From NCBI RefSeq assembly GCF_006443095.1, contig NZ_VFWZ01000002.1:1-64000 (forward strand): a stretch of DNA of 64,000 nt, in the 5' to 3' direction. The DNA comes from Aquimarina algicola. GTDB taxonomy: Bacteria > Bacteroidota > Bacteroidia > Flavobacteriales > Flavobacteriaceae. The first letter of the stretch is position 1. The number at the start of each line of letters is the position of its first letter. A program made the position numbers and the translations under genes. The notes under the pieces were generated by a model. That model searched no databases and had not been told where the DNA came from. It saw only the letters and a program-made list of their open reading frames with translations. Positions 35,570 through 44,156 of the stretch are shown here, in pieces.

Positions 35570-36868
35570 TTATATTTTTCTATTCTTATCAAATGCTTCG
35601 AGTTCGTCTCCTACTTTTCGTAAAAACGAACCTCCTAAAAATCCATCTACCACACGATGATCAAAAGACAGGGATAAATACATCATGCTTCTAATCGCTA
35701 TTTCATCTCCTTTTTCGGTGGTAATCACTTCTGGTCTTTTCTTGATAATACCTAATGCTAATATGGCTACCTCGGGTTGATTGATAATGGGTGTTCCCAT
35801 CAAACTTCCAAAAGTTCCAACATTTGAAATGGTAAATGTACTTCCTCCTATTTCATCTGGTTTTAGTGCATTGTTACGAGCACTATTAGCTAAATGATTT
35901 ACATTTTTGGCCAATCCAAGAAGGTTTTTCTCATCAGCATTTTTGACTACAGGAACAATCAAATTTCCACTAGGCAATGCTGTCGCCATCCCTACATTCA
36001 CATCATCATGAACTACTATTTTATCTCCATCTACAGACACATTGATCATTGGGTATGCTGTGATCGCTTTTGCTACGGCTTCTACAAAAATGGGAGTGAA
36101 TGTTAGTTTTTCACCATACTTTTCTAAAAACTCGTTCTTTACTTGATTTCTCCAGTTCACAATATTGGTCACATCAACTTCAATATAGCTGGTTACATGA
36201 GGTGAAGTATGCTTAGAGTATACCATATGGTCCGCAATCATCTTTCGCATACGATCCATCTCTACAATACGATCTTTTCCTTCAATAAAATTAATCGGTG
36301 GAGCATTATATGCAGGTTTTGGTGCTATAGCTTGAGGGCGGCTTGGTAAAGGATATGTTCTATTTTTAAGATATAGCATCATATCACTTTTGCGAATCCG
36401 ACCGCCTTCTCCAGTACCTGCAATACTTTGTACCTCTTCTATACTTAAGTTTTCTTTTTTGGCAATACTAATTACCAAAGGTGACAAGAAACCATCATTG
36501 TCTCCGGTGTTTAACGACCTAAATTCTTTATCTGCTATAGGTTTCTCTTGTATAGCAACCTCTTTTTCAGGCTGTTTTTTATCTTTAGCTACCTCACTTT
36601 CAACAGAGGGGGTCACTGTCACTTCACCACTGGCATCGATAACCGCAATAACAGTTCCTATCTCAACTACTTCATTAGGCTCAAATCGTATTTCAGCAAT
36701 CACACCATTACAAGGTGACGGTACTTCAGAATCAACTTTGTCTGTTGCTACCTCTAGTATGGTCTCATCTTCTTCTACTGCATCTCCGACTTTTTTCAAC
36801 CAGTTTAAGATCGTCGCTTCTGAAATGCTCTCGCCCATCTTGGGCATTTTTAATTCTACTGTTGACAT
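35570..36868 (-). CDS. 2-Oxoacid dehydrogenase E2, dihydrolipoamide acyltransferase
   Basis: A 432-residue core subunit that carries the acyl group to CoA. A single lipoyl domain has lipoylated Lys44 (LEVATDKVDSEVPSP). A Pro/Glu/Lys linker follows, then the E1/E3-binding domain (about 128-170: FLSPLVISIAKKENL and GTGEGGRIRKSDM). The acyltransferase domain (about 205-432) has the catalytic motif SFDHRVVDG. With E1 and ilvE next to it, the branched-chain complex is the best call. No E3 gene is in the window. A TetR-type operator copy lies just before its start. Confidence 0.93.
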   Translation of the reverse strand: MSTVELKMPKMGESISEATILNWLKKVGDAVEEDETILEVATDKVDSEVPSPCNGVIAEIRFEPNEVVEIGTVIAVIDASGEVTVTPSVESEVAKDKKQPEKEVAIQEKPIADKEFRSLNTGDNDGFLSPLVISIAKKENLSIEEVQSIAGTGEGGRIRKSDMMLYLKNRTYPLPSRPQAIAPKPAYNAPPINFIEGKDRIVEMDRMRKMIADHMVYSKHTSPHVTSYIEVDVTNIVNWRNQVKNEFLEKYGEKLTFTPIFVEAVAKAITAYPMINVSVDGDKIVVHDDVNVGMATALPSGNLIVPVVKNADEKNLLGLAKNVNHLANSARNNALKPDEIGGSTFTISNVGTFGSLMGTPIINQPEVAILALGIIKKRPEVITTEKGDEIAIRSMMYLSLSFDHRVVDGFLGGSFLRKVGDELEAFDKNRKI

Positions 36869-36875
36869 TTTAGTT

Positions 36876-36893
36876 AACTAATGTTCGTTAGTT
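36876..36893. promoter_or_regulatory. Second TetR/PaaR-type operator, before the E2 gene
   Basis: AACTAATGTTCGTTAGTT has the arms AACTAA and TTAGTT with a 6-bp centre, in the same geometry as the palindrome before paaE (50454-50471). It ends 7 bp before the E2 ATG at 36868. I found no strong -7/-33 pair here. Confidence 0.6.
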
Positions 36894-36912
36894 TAATATT
36901 TAAATAAATGTA

Positions 36913-37692
36913 CTATGCAAAAATTGCATTATTATCTTTTAAGGTTTTATGGATTCCTTTCCACAATGCTATTCGTTTCTCTAAGGCTATTTTACTGTAC
37001 TGCAAAGCTTCATCCCAATCTTCTTTTTGTTCGCAAAGTGATGTAACCATTTCTAAACTTAAAGGTCCGTGTTCGTCTCCATCTAATTCGATATGTCGTT
37101 CAAGATAGTAAACAAGTTGTCCTAAACCAGATGTCGAATTGTTTCCTATATTTTTCACCAATTCTATAAACATATCCGGAATCAGATCTTCTCTCCCAAA
37201 AGTAAATACTGCCGCAATAATATGAGGTTTACGAGTTTCTATCACCTGAAATGTAAATTTCATAAAATCTTTAACCTCATCAATAACCGAAAGCGATGCT
37301 ATACCATTTTCTATTGTGCCATGATTAGATATATGATTGATCAATGTATCGATTTGAACTGTATTTGCACCTGCTTCTTTCATCGCATCCAAATACATTT
37401 CAAAATGACTAACTGATTTTCCTGACTGGTCTATATCGCTTTCTTCACCTAATACAATTTCATTAACAAAGCGTCGAACTTTTGGGTTCTTCGACGGAAT
37501 CCATGGGATATCTGTAGTTGTGAGATGTAATTGTAAGCTCTTTAATAAAGACATAAAATCCCAAACGGCAAACACATGATTCTCCATAAATACTCTTACG
37601 TCTTCAATTTCCTCAATTTCAGTATATAATGGGTGCGTTGCAAGTTGCAATCGTAACGGTTCTAGTTCTTTTATGATATCCTTTATATTCAT
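36913..37692 (-). CDS. DUF3050 protein
   Basis: A 259-residue helical protein matching DUF3050, a family expected to have a heme-oxygenase-like fold. Recognisable are HPLYTEIEEIEDVRVFMENHVFAVWDFM near the N-terminus, TFGREDLIPDMF and YYLERHIELDGDEHGPLSL. Conserved His and Glu residues in those helices could bind iron. Its start overlaps the paaY stop by 4 bp (ATGA), so the two are translationally coupled. A function linked to phenylacetate breakdown is inferred from position only. Confidence 0.85.
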   Translation of the reverse strand: MNIKDIIKELEPLRLQLATHPLYTEIEEIEDVRVFMENHVFAVWDFMSLLKSLQLHLTTTDIPWIPSKNPKVRRFVNEIVLGEESDIDQSGKSVSHFEMYLDAMKEAGANTVQIDTLINHISNHGTIENGIASLSVIDEVKDFMKFTFQVIETRKPHIIAAVFTFGREDLIPDMFIELVKNIGNNSTSGLGQLVYYLERHIELDGDEHGPLSLEMVTSLCEQKEDWDEALQYSKIALEKRIALWKGIHKTLKDNNAIFA

Positions 37693-38288
37693 GTTTTCTG
37701 TTTAAACTCTTCTAAAGTTTTATAAAAAGCTTCTTGAGTGGGTCTATTTTTTGGCACTTCTCTCAAAGGTTCAACTTCTTCTAATGATTCAAAACAATCA
37801 GCAGGTAATTGCTGATACAATCGTGTACCTTTTGTTTTCCAATTGATCATTTCGTCACTTACTTCCCTAACTATTTTTGCTGGGTTTCCTACGATCAGAC
37901 TTCTTTTTGGAACAATAGTTTTTGCTTTTATAAATGACATGGCTCCTACGATGCATTCGTCTCCTACCTCGGCATCATCCATAATTACGCTATTCATTCC
38001 GATGAGGCAATTACGTCCTAAATTTGCTCCATGTATTACTGCACCATGTCCTACATGGGCACTTTCTTTGAGTACAATAGATTTACCCGGAAACATATGT
38101 ACTGTACAATTTTCTTGTACATTAACTCCATCTTCAAGAATGATCTCACCCCAATCTCCTCGAATAACAGCACCAGGACCGATATAGCAATCTTTACCAA
38201 TAATTACATTACCGGTAACCGCTGCAAGAGGATGCACAAAACTGCTTTCGTGTACTACGGGTATATATCCTTTGAAACTGTATATCAT
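37689..38288 (-). CDS. paaY: PaaY-type gamma-carbonic-anhydrase-fold protein
   Basis: A 199-residue left-handed beta-helix protein. Hexapeptide repeats (IGKDCYIGPGAVIRGDWG onward) run from about 23 to 140, followed by a C-terminal helix. Metal His are 64 (CTVH), 81 and 86 (HVGHGAVIHG). E. coli PaaY hydrolyses CoA thioesters such as 2-hydroxycyclohepta-1,4,6-triene-1-formyl-CoA that arise when the epoxidase or PaaZ step goes wrong, recovering CoA. Its position beside paaZ and paaI supports this. Confidence 0.88.
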   Translation of the reverse strand: MIYSFKGYIPVVHESSFVHPLAAVTGNVIIGKDCYIGPGAVIRGDWGEIILEDGVNVQENCTVHMFPGKSIVLKESAHVGHGAVIHGANLGRNCLIGMNSVIMDDAEVGDECIVGAMSFIKAKTIVPKRSLIVGNPAKIVREVSDEMINWKTKGTRLYQQLPADCFESLEEVEPLREVPKNRPTQEAFYKTLEEFKQKT

Positions 38289-38290
38289 GT

Positions 38291-38370
38291 ATAAAGTCTA
38301 AATTTTAAATGTAAAATGATAAAGTTTAAAGTATTTATTTTACAACTTTTACACTTTATATTTATTTTTT
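38291..38370. repeat. paa-locus A/T-rich repeat, copy R1
   Basis: Spacer between paaY and the first four-helix gene. It starts ATAAAGTCTAAATTTTAAAT, continues with GTAAAATGATAAAG, and its other arm is an approximate inverted copy (TTTACAACTTTTACACTTTA). Confidence 0.6.
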
Positions 38371-38796
38371 TGTATTTGATGTTTTTATACTTGAAGTAAA
38401 AATTGCTACTAGCTCTTTACATTCCTTTATAATATTTTCAAAACTATCTAGATCTTGAATTAATTCTGATTCTTTCAAAATCTGCAAATTTACCTGAGAT
38501 TCTCTTAATTCTTTAAGACATATTTTCATCTTATGAATAAAATCTCTTTTTGATTCTGCTCCTTGCGCTTCACCATAATTCAAAGCAGCAGACGTGGTTG
38601 AACGAATCAACTGCTTAGCCAAATGCTCTGATGCAAAACTTTTTTTCAAAGTATTAATATTTAAAATAATACTTGAAGAGAATTTGACTAGTCTTTGTTG
38701 GAGATCATATTTTTGAACAACTTTCAAAACTTCTAAATTTTTCAGTTTTACATTTTTATAAAGTCTAAGTTTTAAATATAAAGTAGCAAAGTTCAA
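38362..38796 (-). CDS. Four-helix bundle protein (23S rRNA intervening-sequence family), copy 1
   Basis: A 144-residue helical protein of the PF05635-type family (AKQLIRSTTSAALNYGEAQGAES, then FIHKMKICLKELRESQVNL). The first 18 residues from the ATG at 38796 are encoded by the neighbouring repeat, so translation may really start downstream at a non-ATG codon; no other in-frame ATG exists before residue 109. Repeat copies R1 and R2 flank it on both sides. Function unknown. Confidence 0.7.
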   Translation of the reverse strand: MNFATLYLKLRLYKNVKLKNLEVLKVVQKYDLQQRLVKFSSSIILNINTLKKSFASEHLAKQLIRSTTSAALNYGEAQGAESKRDFIHKMKICLKELRESQVNLQILKESELIQDLDSFENIIKECKELVAIFTSSIKTSNTKK

Positions 38797-38862
38797 AGTA
38801 TATCAACAAATTCACTTTTTACTTTTAAATTTTACATTTTGCGGTTTTACATTTTCTTCTTT
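38758..38862. repeat. paa-locus A/T-rich repeat, copy R2
   Basis: Spacer between the first four-helix gene and the enoyl-CoA hydratase gene. It starts ATAAAGTCTAAGTTTTAAAT, diverged from R1 and R3 in the first arm, and its second arm holds ACTTTTAAATTTTACATTTT followed by GCGGTTTTACATTTT. Confidence 0.6.
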
Positions 38863-38867
38863 TCGTT

Positions 38868-39620
38868 TTATTTAAATCTTTTCAAGGTTTCTTTTGTAAA
38901 GTCGCTTAATACCAATCGCCCACTAATCACTGCTCTTTCTGCTAACAATGTATCCCAGTGTTCTGTACCTTCCCAGAATACTTTTTTCATTTCTCGCATG
39001 GCTTCAGGATTATACGAACATAAATGCTCTGCAAATGTTTTTACTTCGGTATCTAAGGTTTCGATATCTTCAAACACTTGGGTAAATAGTCCTTTTTCTT
39101 TTGCCCATTCGGCGCTATAAAAAGTATTAGCATCTATTGCAATTTGCGACATTGCCGAGAGGCCAATTTTACGTTCTACAGCGGGTCCAACAACAAAAGG
39201 TCCAATACCTACATTAAGCTCACTTAGTTTTATTGATGCGTATTTGGTAGCCATACAGTAATCAGTTGCAGATGCCACTCCTACTCCACCTCCTACAGTT
39301 TTACCCTGTACTCTACCAATGATGAATTTAGGGCATTTTCGCATGGCATTAATGACATTAGCAAATCCTAAAAAAAACACTTTGCCAGTTTCGGCATCAT
39401 TTATATTAATTAACTCTTTGAAACTTGCACCCGCGCAAAAAGTTCGATCTCTTCCACTCTTCAAAACAATAACTTTTATCTCATCATTATTTCCTGCATC
39501 GGTTATCGTTTGCGCAAGTTTTGCCAGAATATCTCCTGGTAGTGAGTTGTGAGCAGGATGAAAAAATTCAATCGTTCCTACTCCGTTTTCTATTTCTATA
39601 TTTACGTATGGTTGTGTCAA
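38868..39620 (-). CDS. Enoyl-CoA hydratase/isomerase family (PaaF-like)
   Basis: A 250-residue crotonase-fold enzyme. The oxyanion-hole motif is RTFCAGASFKEL (about 59-70) and GKTVGGGVGVASATDYCMAT, with Glu in SELNVGIGPFV at the position of hydratase Glu144. In phenylacetate catabolism a PaaF-type hydratase acts on 2,3-dehydroadipyl-CoA. The C-terminal region is family-typical. Two crotonases occur in the cluster; this one lacks the PaaG IPDSAGT motif, so PaaF is the better fit. Confidence 0.82.
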   Translation of the reverse strand: MTQPYVNIEIENGVGTIEFFHPAHNSLPGDILAKLAQTITDAGNNDEIKVIVLKSGRDRTFCAGASFKELININDAETGKVFFLGFANVINAMRKCPKFIIGRVQGKTVGGGVGVASATDYCMATKYASIKLSELNVGIGPFVVGPAVERKIGLSAMSQIAIDANTFYSAEWAKEKGLFTQVFEDIETLDTEVKTFAEHLCSYNPEAMREMKKVFWEGTEHWDTLLAERAVISGRLVLSDFTKETLKRFK

Positions 39621-39621
39621 A

Positions 39622-39729
39622 ATAAAGTCTAAATTTTAAATGTAAAATGATAAAGTTCAAAGTATATCGGCAAATTCACTTTTTACTTTTAAATTTTACA
39701 TTTTTAAGTTTTACATTTTAAGTTTTATG
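39622..39729. repeat. paa-locus A/T-rich repeat, copy R3
   Basis: Spacer between paaZ and the enoyl-CoA hydratase gene. The first arm starts ATAAAGTCTAAATTTTAAAT like R1, with GTAAAATGATAAAGTTCAAA; the second arm holds ACTTTTAAATTTTACATTTT, partly complementary to the first. Confidence 0.6.
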
Positions 39730-39735
39730 TTATCA

Positions 39736-39775
39736 TCACACTTCGACAAGCTCAGTGTGACAGCTCAGTGCGACC
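39736..39775. repeat. Interspersed-type hairpin element beside R3
   Basis: TCACACT (39736-39742) and AGTGTGA (39754-39760) flank the loop TCGACAAGCTC. A second partial copy (AGCTCAGTGCGAC) follows. This CTTCGACAAGCTCAGTGTGA sequence is one I recall as a recurrent intergenic motif in bacterial genomes. It is next to the 3' end of paaZ. Confidence 0.6.
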
Positions 39776-39789
39776 TTGTTTTACTTCAA

Positions 39790-42285
39790 TTATAATATTC
39801 CAAACTGTTCAAAATGATGATTCAAATGTTTTGTATTCAATAAATTCCACTCAAACTTATTCATTTCACCAAAGACAGCATTTTTGGTTATGGCATTAGG
39901 ATTTTCTTCAAAAAATGTTTCAAACTCATCATATGCTTCTAATAGTTTCGTTTTGGCAACAGATAAATTCTCATGAATCAAATTTTCTAAACTCCCTTCT
40001 TTCATTAAAGGATGGTTTACCTCTTTAGGCATTGGTTTATGATTATAAATCATTTCTTGTACTTTCTCCAGATGCTTCTCTGGAGTAGCGATCTCAAAAT
40101 CTTGGATTTGCCCTGCGCCAATTCTAATTGTTTTTTCGAGATGTTCTACCATGTGTTGTGGGGTCATGATTCCCCATTTAACTTTTGCATCTTCATTTAG
40201 CTTTGCTAAATATCCTTCAATATTTGATCGATCTACTTGTACAAATGGTGATTTCTTTTGTACCATTGTTAAGATCGTGGCAATCGCTGCCAATTCATCT
40301 TCTTGATCAAATACTTCTACAAACCATTTTACAATTCCGCTAGGTAGTTCTTTACCTCTATGATCTCGATCAATTTTTTGTTTGCACGTTAATCGTACAT
40401 ATACCGTATCATTATGATATATAGGACGTAAGAAACGACATTCTTCGAGGCCATAATTAGCAGCTACCGGCCCTTTATTTGGATATACAAATAATCCTGC
40501 TGCTGCTGCAAGGATAAAATATCCATGTGCAGTTCTTTTTTCAAAAATACTTCCCTCTAAAGAGGTGATATCTGTATGCGCATAAAAGTGATCCCAAGTA
40601 AGGTTTGCAAAATTGATAATATCAGTATCGGTTACTGTACGCTTATGTGTCTTGATAGACATCCCAGGTTCGATATCTTCCCAATGATATGCAAATGGGT
40701 GTTTTTCTGAAGGTTTATATGCAGAGTTTGCTTGATATATCCCTGTTACTTCTGTTAGTGTGGTAGGAGTTCCTTGTACTGCACATCGTTGCATATAATG
40801 TTTAATACCTCTCATACCTCCCATTTCTTCTCCTCCACCTGCACGGCCCGGGCCTCCATGTGTCAACATCGGTAATGGTGAACCGTGACCTGTACTTTGC
40901 CTTCCGTTTTCTCTATTTCCTACCAGAATACGCCCGTGATGCGAAGCTGCTCCTACCACAAATTCTTTTGCAATAGTATCATCATAGGTAAAGATAGAGG
41001 ATACCAACGATCCTTTGCCCATATGTGTTAAAGCAATTGCATCGTCTAAAGAGTCGTAAGGCATTATTGTTGAAACCGGACCAAATGCTTCTATTTTGTG
41101 AGCTTCTGTATTTTTGAATGGATGATCTTCCCTCAATAGAATCGGAGATACGAATGCTCCTTTTTGAGCATCTGCGCCTATGGTTTCTATTGTATCTAAA
41201 TCTCCATATACCATTTGAGCGGTTTTAGCAATTTCAGACACATTATTTCTAAAACTTTCAACTTGTTGCTTACTAGCAAGTGCTCCCATTCTGACTTCTT
41301 TAAGCCTTGGATCTCCTATGGTAACTTTATCAAGTTGTTGTCCTAAAGCAATTTGTACATCTTCTACTAGATGAGTTGGCACAATAATTCTACGGATAGC
41401 AGTACATTTTTGACCGGATTTTACAGTCATTTCTTTGCGTACTTCTTTGATAAACAAATCAAACTCAGGTGTTCCAGGCACTGCATCTTTTCCTAATACA
41501 GAAGCATTAAGAGAATCAGCTTCCATAGTAAATGGGACAGACTCTTCAATTAGTCTAGGGTGTGCTTTTAATAGTCGTCCCGTATGAGCAGATCCTGTAA
41601 AGGTTACTACATCTTGAGACTCAACAGTATCTAGTATATTTTTGGTCATCCCACTAAGGAGTTGTAAAGCGCCTTCAGGAAGAATTCCTGAATTGATGAT
41701 CACTCTTACTACTGCTTCAGTTAAATAAGACGTTTGTGGTGCCGGTAAGACTACTGCAGGAACTCCTGCCATCCAGTTTACAGCACATTTTTCTAACATT
41801 CCCCAAATAGGAAAGTTAAATGCGTTTATGTGTACTGCTACTCCTCGCTTAGGCACTAAAATATGATGTGCCATAAAGCGTCCTCCTCTTGAAAGATCAA
41901 TAGGATCTCCTTCAACATGATACGGTTGATTAGGGAAAAGTTTACGCAAAGAAGCATTTGCGAATAAGTTACCAAAACCTCCTTCGATATCAATCCAACT
42001 ATCAATTCTTGTCGCTCCGGTTCGGTAGCTTAATTCATAAAAATCTTCTTTTCTTTTTGTAAGGTATAGTGCTAATTTTTTGAGCATATTACCTCGCTCT
42101 TGGAACGTCATTTTGCTCAGTACTTCTCCTCCCTTAGTTCTACCATATTGCAAAACCTCTGGAATATCTAATCCTTCTGTAGTAGAGCGACCTATTGTTT
42201 CGCCGGTAACCGCGTCATGCATAACAAGTCCTTCTCCAGAACCTGCAACCCATTGACCATTAATATAACTTTCTAATATTTTCAA
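39790..42285 (-). CDS. paaZ: PaaZ: oxepin-CoA hydrolase / semialdehyde dehydrogenase with extra C-terminal domain
   Basis: An 831-residue bifunctional ring-opening enzyme. The aldehyde dehydrogenase domain (about 1-520) has Glu255 (TMEADSLN) and Cys294 (GQKCTAIRR). The MaoC-type hydratase domain (about 530-680) has Asp565 and His570 in NLTWDHFYAHTD, the pair that hydrates oxepin-CoA. E. coli PaaZ has 681 residues; about 140 more follow here (690-831), resembling DUF1569/DinB, with His715 (QHMVEHLEK) and His820, 823, 824 (KHLNHHFEQFG) as possible metal ligands. The added domain is unusual compared with the E. coli enzyme. The gene is complete. Confidence 0.93.
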   Translation of the reverse strand: MKILESYINGQWVAGSGEGLVMHDAVTGETIGRSTTEGLDIPEVLQYGRTKGGEVLSKMTFQERGNMLKKLALYLTKRKEDFYELSYRTGATRIDSWIDIEGGFGNLFANASLRKLFPNQPYHVEGDPIDLSRGGRFMAHHILVPKRGVAVHINAFNFPIWGMLEKCAVNWMAGVPAVVLPAPQTSYLTEAVVRVIINSGILPEGALQLLSGMTKNILDTVESQDVVTFTGSAHTGRLLKAHPRLIEESVPFTMEADSLNASVLGKDAVPGTPEFDLFIKEVRKEMTVKSGQKCTAIRRIIVPTHLVEDVQIALGQQLDKVTIGDPRLKEVRMGALASKQQVESFRNNVSEIAKTAQMVYGDLDTIETIGADAQKGAFVSPILLREDHPFKNTEAHKIEAFGPVSTIMPYDSLDDAIALTHMGKGSLVSSIFTYDDTIAKEFVVGAASHHGRILVGNRENGRQSTGHGSPLPMLTHGGPGRAGGGEEMGGMRGIKHYMQRCAVQGTPTTLTEVTGIYQANSAYKPSEKHPFAYHWEDIEPGMSIKTHKRTVTDTDIINFANLTWDHFYAHTDITSLEGSIFEKRTAHGYFILAAAAGLFVYPNKGPVAANYGLEECRFLRPIYHNDTVYVRLTCKQKIDRDHRGKELPSGIVKWFVEVFDQEDELAAIATILTMVQKKSPFVQVDRSNIEGYLAKLNEDAKVKWGIMTPQHMVEHLEKTIRIGAGQIQDFEIATPEKHLEKVQEMIYNHKPMPKEVNHPLMKEGSLENLIHENLSVAKTKLLEAYDEFETFFEENPNAITKNAVFGEMNKFEWNLLNTKHLNHHFEQFGIL

Positions 42286-42286
42286 A

Positions 42287-42372
42287 ATCTTAAATTTTAA
42301 ATGTAAAATGATAAAGTCAAAAGTTTAAGTTTTATCCATTCAACTTTTACATTTTAAATTTTTGGTTTTATA
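42287..42372. repeat. paa-locus A/T-rich repeat, copy R4
   Basis: Spacer between the thiolase and paaZ genes. It contains TAAATTTTAAATGTAAAATG and ATAAAG, then an inverted arm with ACTTTTACATTTTAAATTTT. Confidence 0.6.
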
Positions 42373-42431
42373 TTCATCTTCGACATCTATAAAGTGTACA
42401 AAACAAACAGACTCAGCCCTCACAAACTCAA

Positions 42432-43643
42432 CTACTCAGCCACTCGTTCTATCACACATGCATATCCTTGTCCTACTCCTACACACATCGTAATTAAAGC
42501 GTATCGTTTTTTCTTTTCTTGTAATTCTAATGCTGCTGAGTATGCTATCCTAGCACCTGTAACTCCAAGAGGATGACCTAATGCAATTGATCCACCATTA
42601 GGGTTTATTCTAGGGTCATTATCTCCAAGTCCCCATTCTCTAATACAGGCTAGTGCTTGTGAAGCAAAGGCTTCATTGAGTTCTATCACATCGATATCAC
42701 CCATAGTAAGTCCAGCTTTTGCCAGCGCTTTATTTGAAGCTTGAACAGGGCCTATACCCATAATTCTAGGTTCTACACCAACTACAGCAGAACTAACAAT
42801 TCTTGCAATAGGCTTTAGGTCATATTTTTTTACCGCATCTTCAGAAGCAATTATTGTTGCAGCAGCACCATCATTGAGTCCCGAAGAGTTTCCTGCTGTT
42901 ACACTTCCATCTTTTCTGAATGCCGGACGTAATTTTGCCAAAATCTCTTTGGTTGTATTTGGCTTTATAAATTCATCTTCTGAAAATAAAATCGGATCTT
43001 TTTTTCGTTGTGGGATTTCTACAGTTACAATTTCTTTGGCTAGACGTCCTGATTTTTGAGCGTGAGAGGCTTTAAATTGACTCCAGTATGAAAAAGCATC
43101 TTGGTCTTCTCTAGAAATATTATATTTTTCCACTAAATTTTCTGCGGTTACCCCCATACCATCTGTTCCATAAAGGTCATGCATCTTTTGGTTTACAAAG
43201 CGCCATCCGAAGCTAGAATCATACATTTTTGAATCATTACCAAATGCCGATGATGATTTTGCAATAACATACGGGCCTCGTGTCATATTTTCTACTCCAC
43301 CCGAAATAAACAGCTCTCCATCTTCTGCCTTGATTGCTCTATTTGCATGAATGATTGCCGATAATCCAGAACTACATAGTCGATTCACAGTCTCTCCCGG
43401 TACCGAATATGGTAGCCCTGCCAGTAATGATGCCATTCTGGCGACATTGCGATTATCTTCGCCTGCTTGATTAGCACACCCCATGATCACATCATCATAT
43501 GCTTCTTTTGGAATATTAGGATTTCGTTCTACTAATTTTTGTATCACCAAAGCTGCCAAATCATCAGTTCTTATCGTTGACAATGTTCCTTTATAATTTC
43601 CGATTGGTGTTCGGATTCCATCTATAATGTATGCTTGTTTCAA
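42432..43643 (-). CDS. 3-Oxoadipyl-CoA thiolase (PaaJ/PcaF type)
   Basis: A 403-residue thiolase that splits 3-oxoadipyl-CoA to succinyl-CoA and acetyl-CoA, the last step of phenylacetate catabolism. Active-site Cys90 is in NRLCSSGLSAI, the second-site His in SIALGHPLGVTGAR (about 353-366) and the proton-transfer Cys in TMCVGVGQGYA (about 392). Gene order in the paa cluster supports the specific call over a general acetyl-CoA acyltransferase. Confidence 0.92.
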   Translation of the reverse strand: MKQAYIIDGIRTPIGNYKGTLSTIRTDDLAALVIQKLVERNPNIPKEAYDDVIMGCANQAGEDNRNVARMASLLAGLPYSVPGETVNRLCSSGLSAIIHANRAIKAEDGELFISGGVENMTRGPYVIAKSSSAFGNDSKMYDSSFGWRFVNQKMHDLYGTDGMGVTAENLVEKYNISREDQDAFSYWSQFKASHAQKSGRLAKEIVTVEIPQRKKDPILFSEDEFIKPNTTKEILAKLRPAFRKDGSVTAGNSSGLNDGAAATIIASEDAVKKYDLKPIARIVSSAVVGVEPRIMGIGPVQASNKALAKAGLTMGDIDVIELNEAFASQALACIREWGLGDNDPRINPNGGSIALGHPLGVTGARIAYSAALELQEKKKRYALITMCVGVGQGYACVIERVAE

Positions 43644-43692
43644 AGTTTTAAAATTTTAAATGTAAAGTGATAATGTATCAAAGTATTTCTTA
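43641..43692. repeat. paa-locus A/T-rich repeat, copy R5 (short)
   Basis: Upstream of the thiolase gene: AAATTTTAAATGTAAAGTGA followed by TAATGTATCAAAGTATTTC. It has only the first arm of the repeat. Confidence 0.5.
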
Positions 43693-43733
43693 TAACTCAT
43701 CATCTGTAATTACATATTTTATCTCTTGTTTAT

Positions 43734-44156
43734 TTATTCCCAATCTTTATTGGTTCTGTAGACTACTCCTTTGAACAGTGCTACAATTTGATCTTTTCTT
43801 TTTACTTCTACAATATTAAACCCTACTCGAGTTTTTGCGATATCAGTTACAGCTTCTGCAGTCAAATAGTCTCCTTCTTCTAAGGCTTCTATATGATTGA
43901 TCGAAGTTTCTATAGAAACCGCATATTTACCATGTGTATTTGCAGAAAATCCAAAAGCGGTATCTGCTAAACTATAGGATATTCCTCCGTGAGCTTTACC
44001 CATGCTATTTAGCATTTCTTTTCTTATTGTCATTCCTACCTTACATCTTCCTTTTTCTACTTCTATAACTTCAATTCCTAACCATTGACTAAAAGGGTCA
44101 AGACTGAGCATCTTGACAGGTATGAGGTGTGAGGGAGTTGGTGTGAGGTTTTTCAT
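43734..44156 (-). CDS. paaI: Hotdog-fold thioesterase PaaI
   Basis: A 140-residue hotdog thioesterase that hydrolyses hydroxyphenylacetyl-CoA-type products. The family core is LDPFSQWLGIEVIEVEKG, MLNSMGKAHGGISYSLADTAFGFSAN (Gly-His-Gly and catalytic Asp region) and VSIETSINH. Length equals that of E. coli PaaI. The start ATG overlaps the stop of the four-helix gene by 4 bp (ATGA), so they are translationally coupled. A start at 44108 is possible but less family-like. Confidence 0.9.
   Translation of the reverse strand: MKNLTPTPSHLIPVKMLSLDPFSQWLGIEVIEVEKGRCKVGMTIRKEMLNSMGKAHGGISYSLADTAFGFSANTHGKYAVSIETSINHIEALEEGDYLTAEAVTDIAKTRVGFNIVEVKRKDQIVALFKGVVYRTNKDWE

Noticed and set aside
44108..44156. 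Shorter start for paaI at 44108
   Set aside because: The ATGA overlap and the match of residues HLIPVKML to family N-termini favour 44156.
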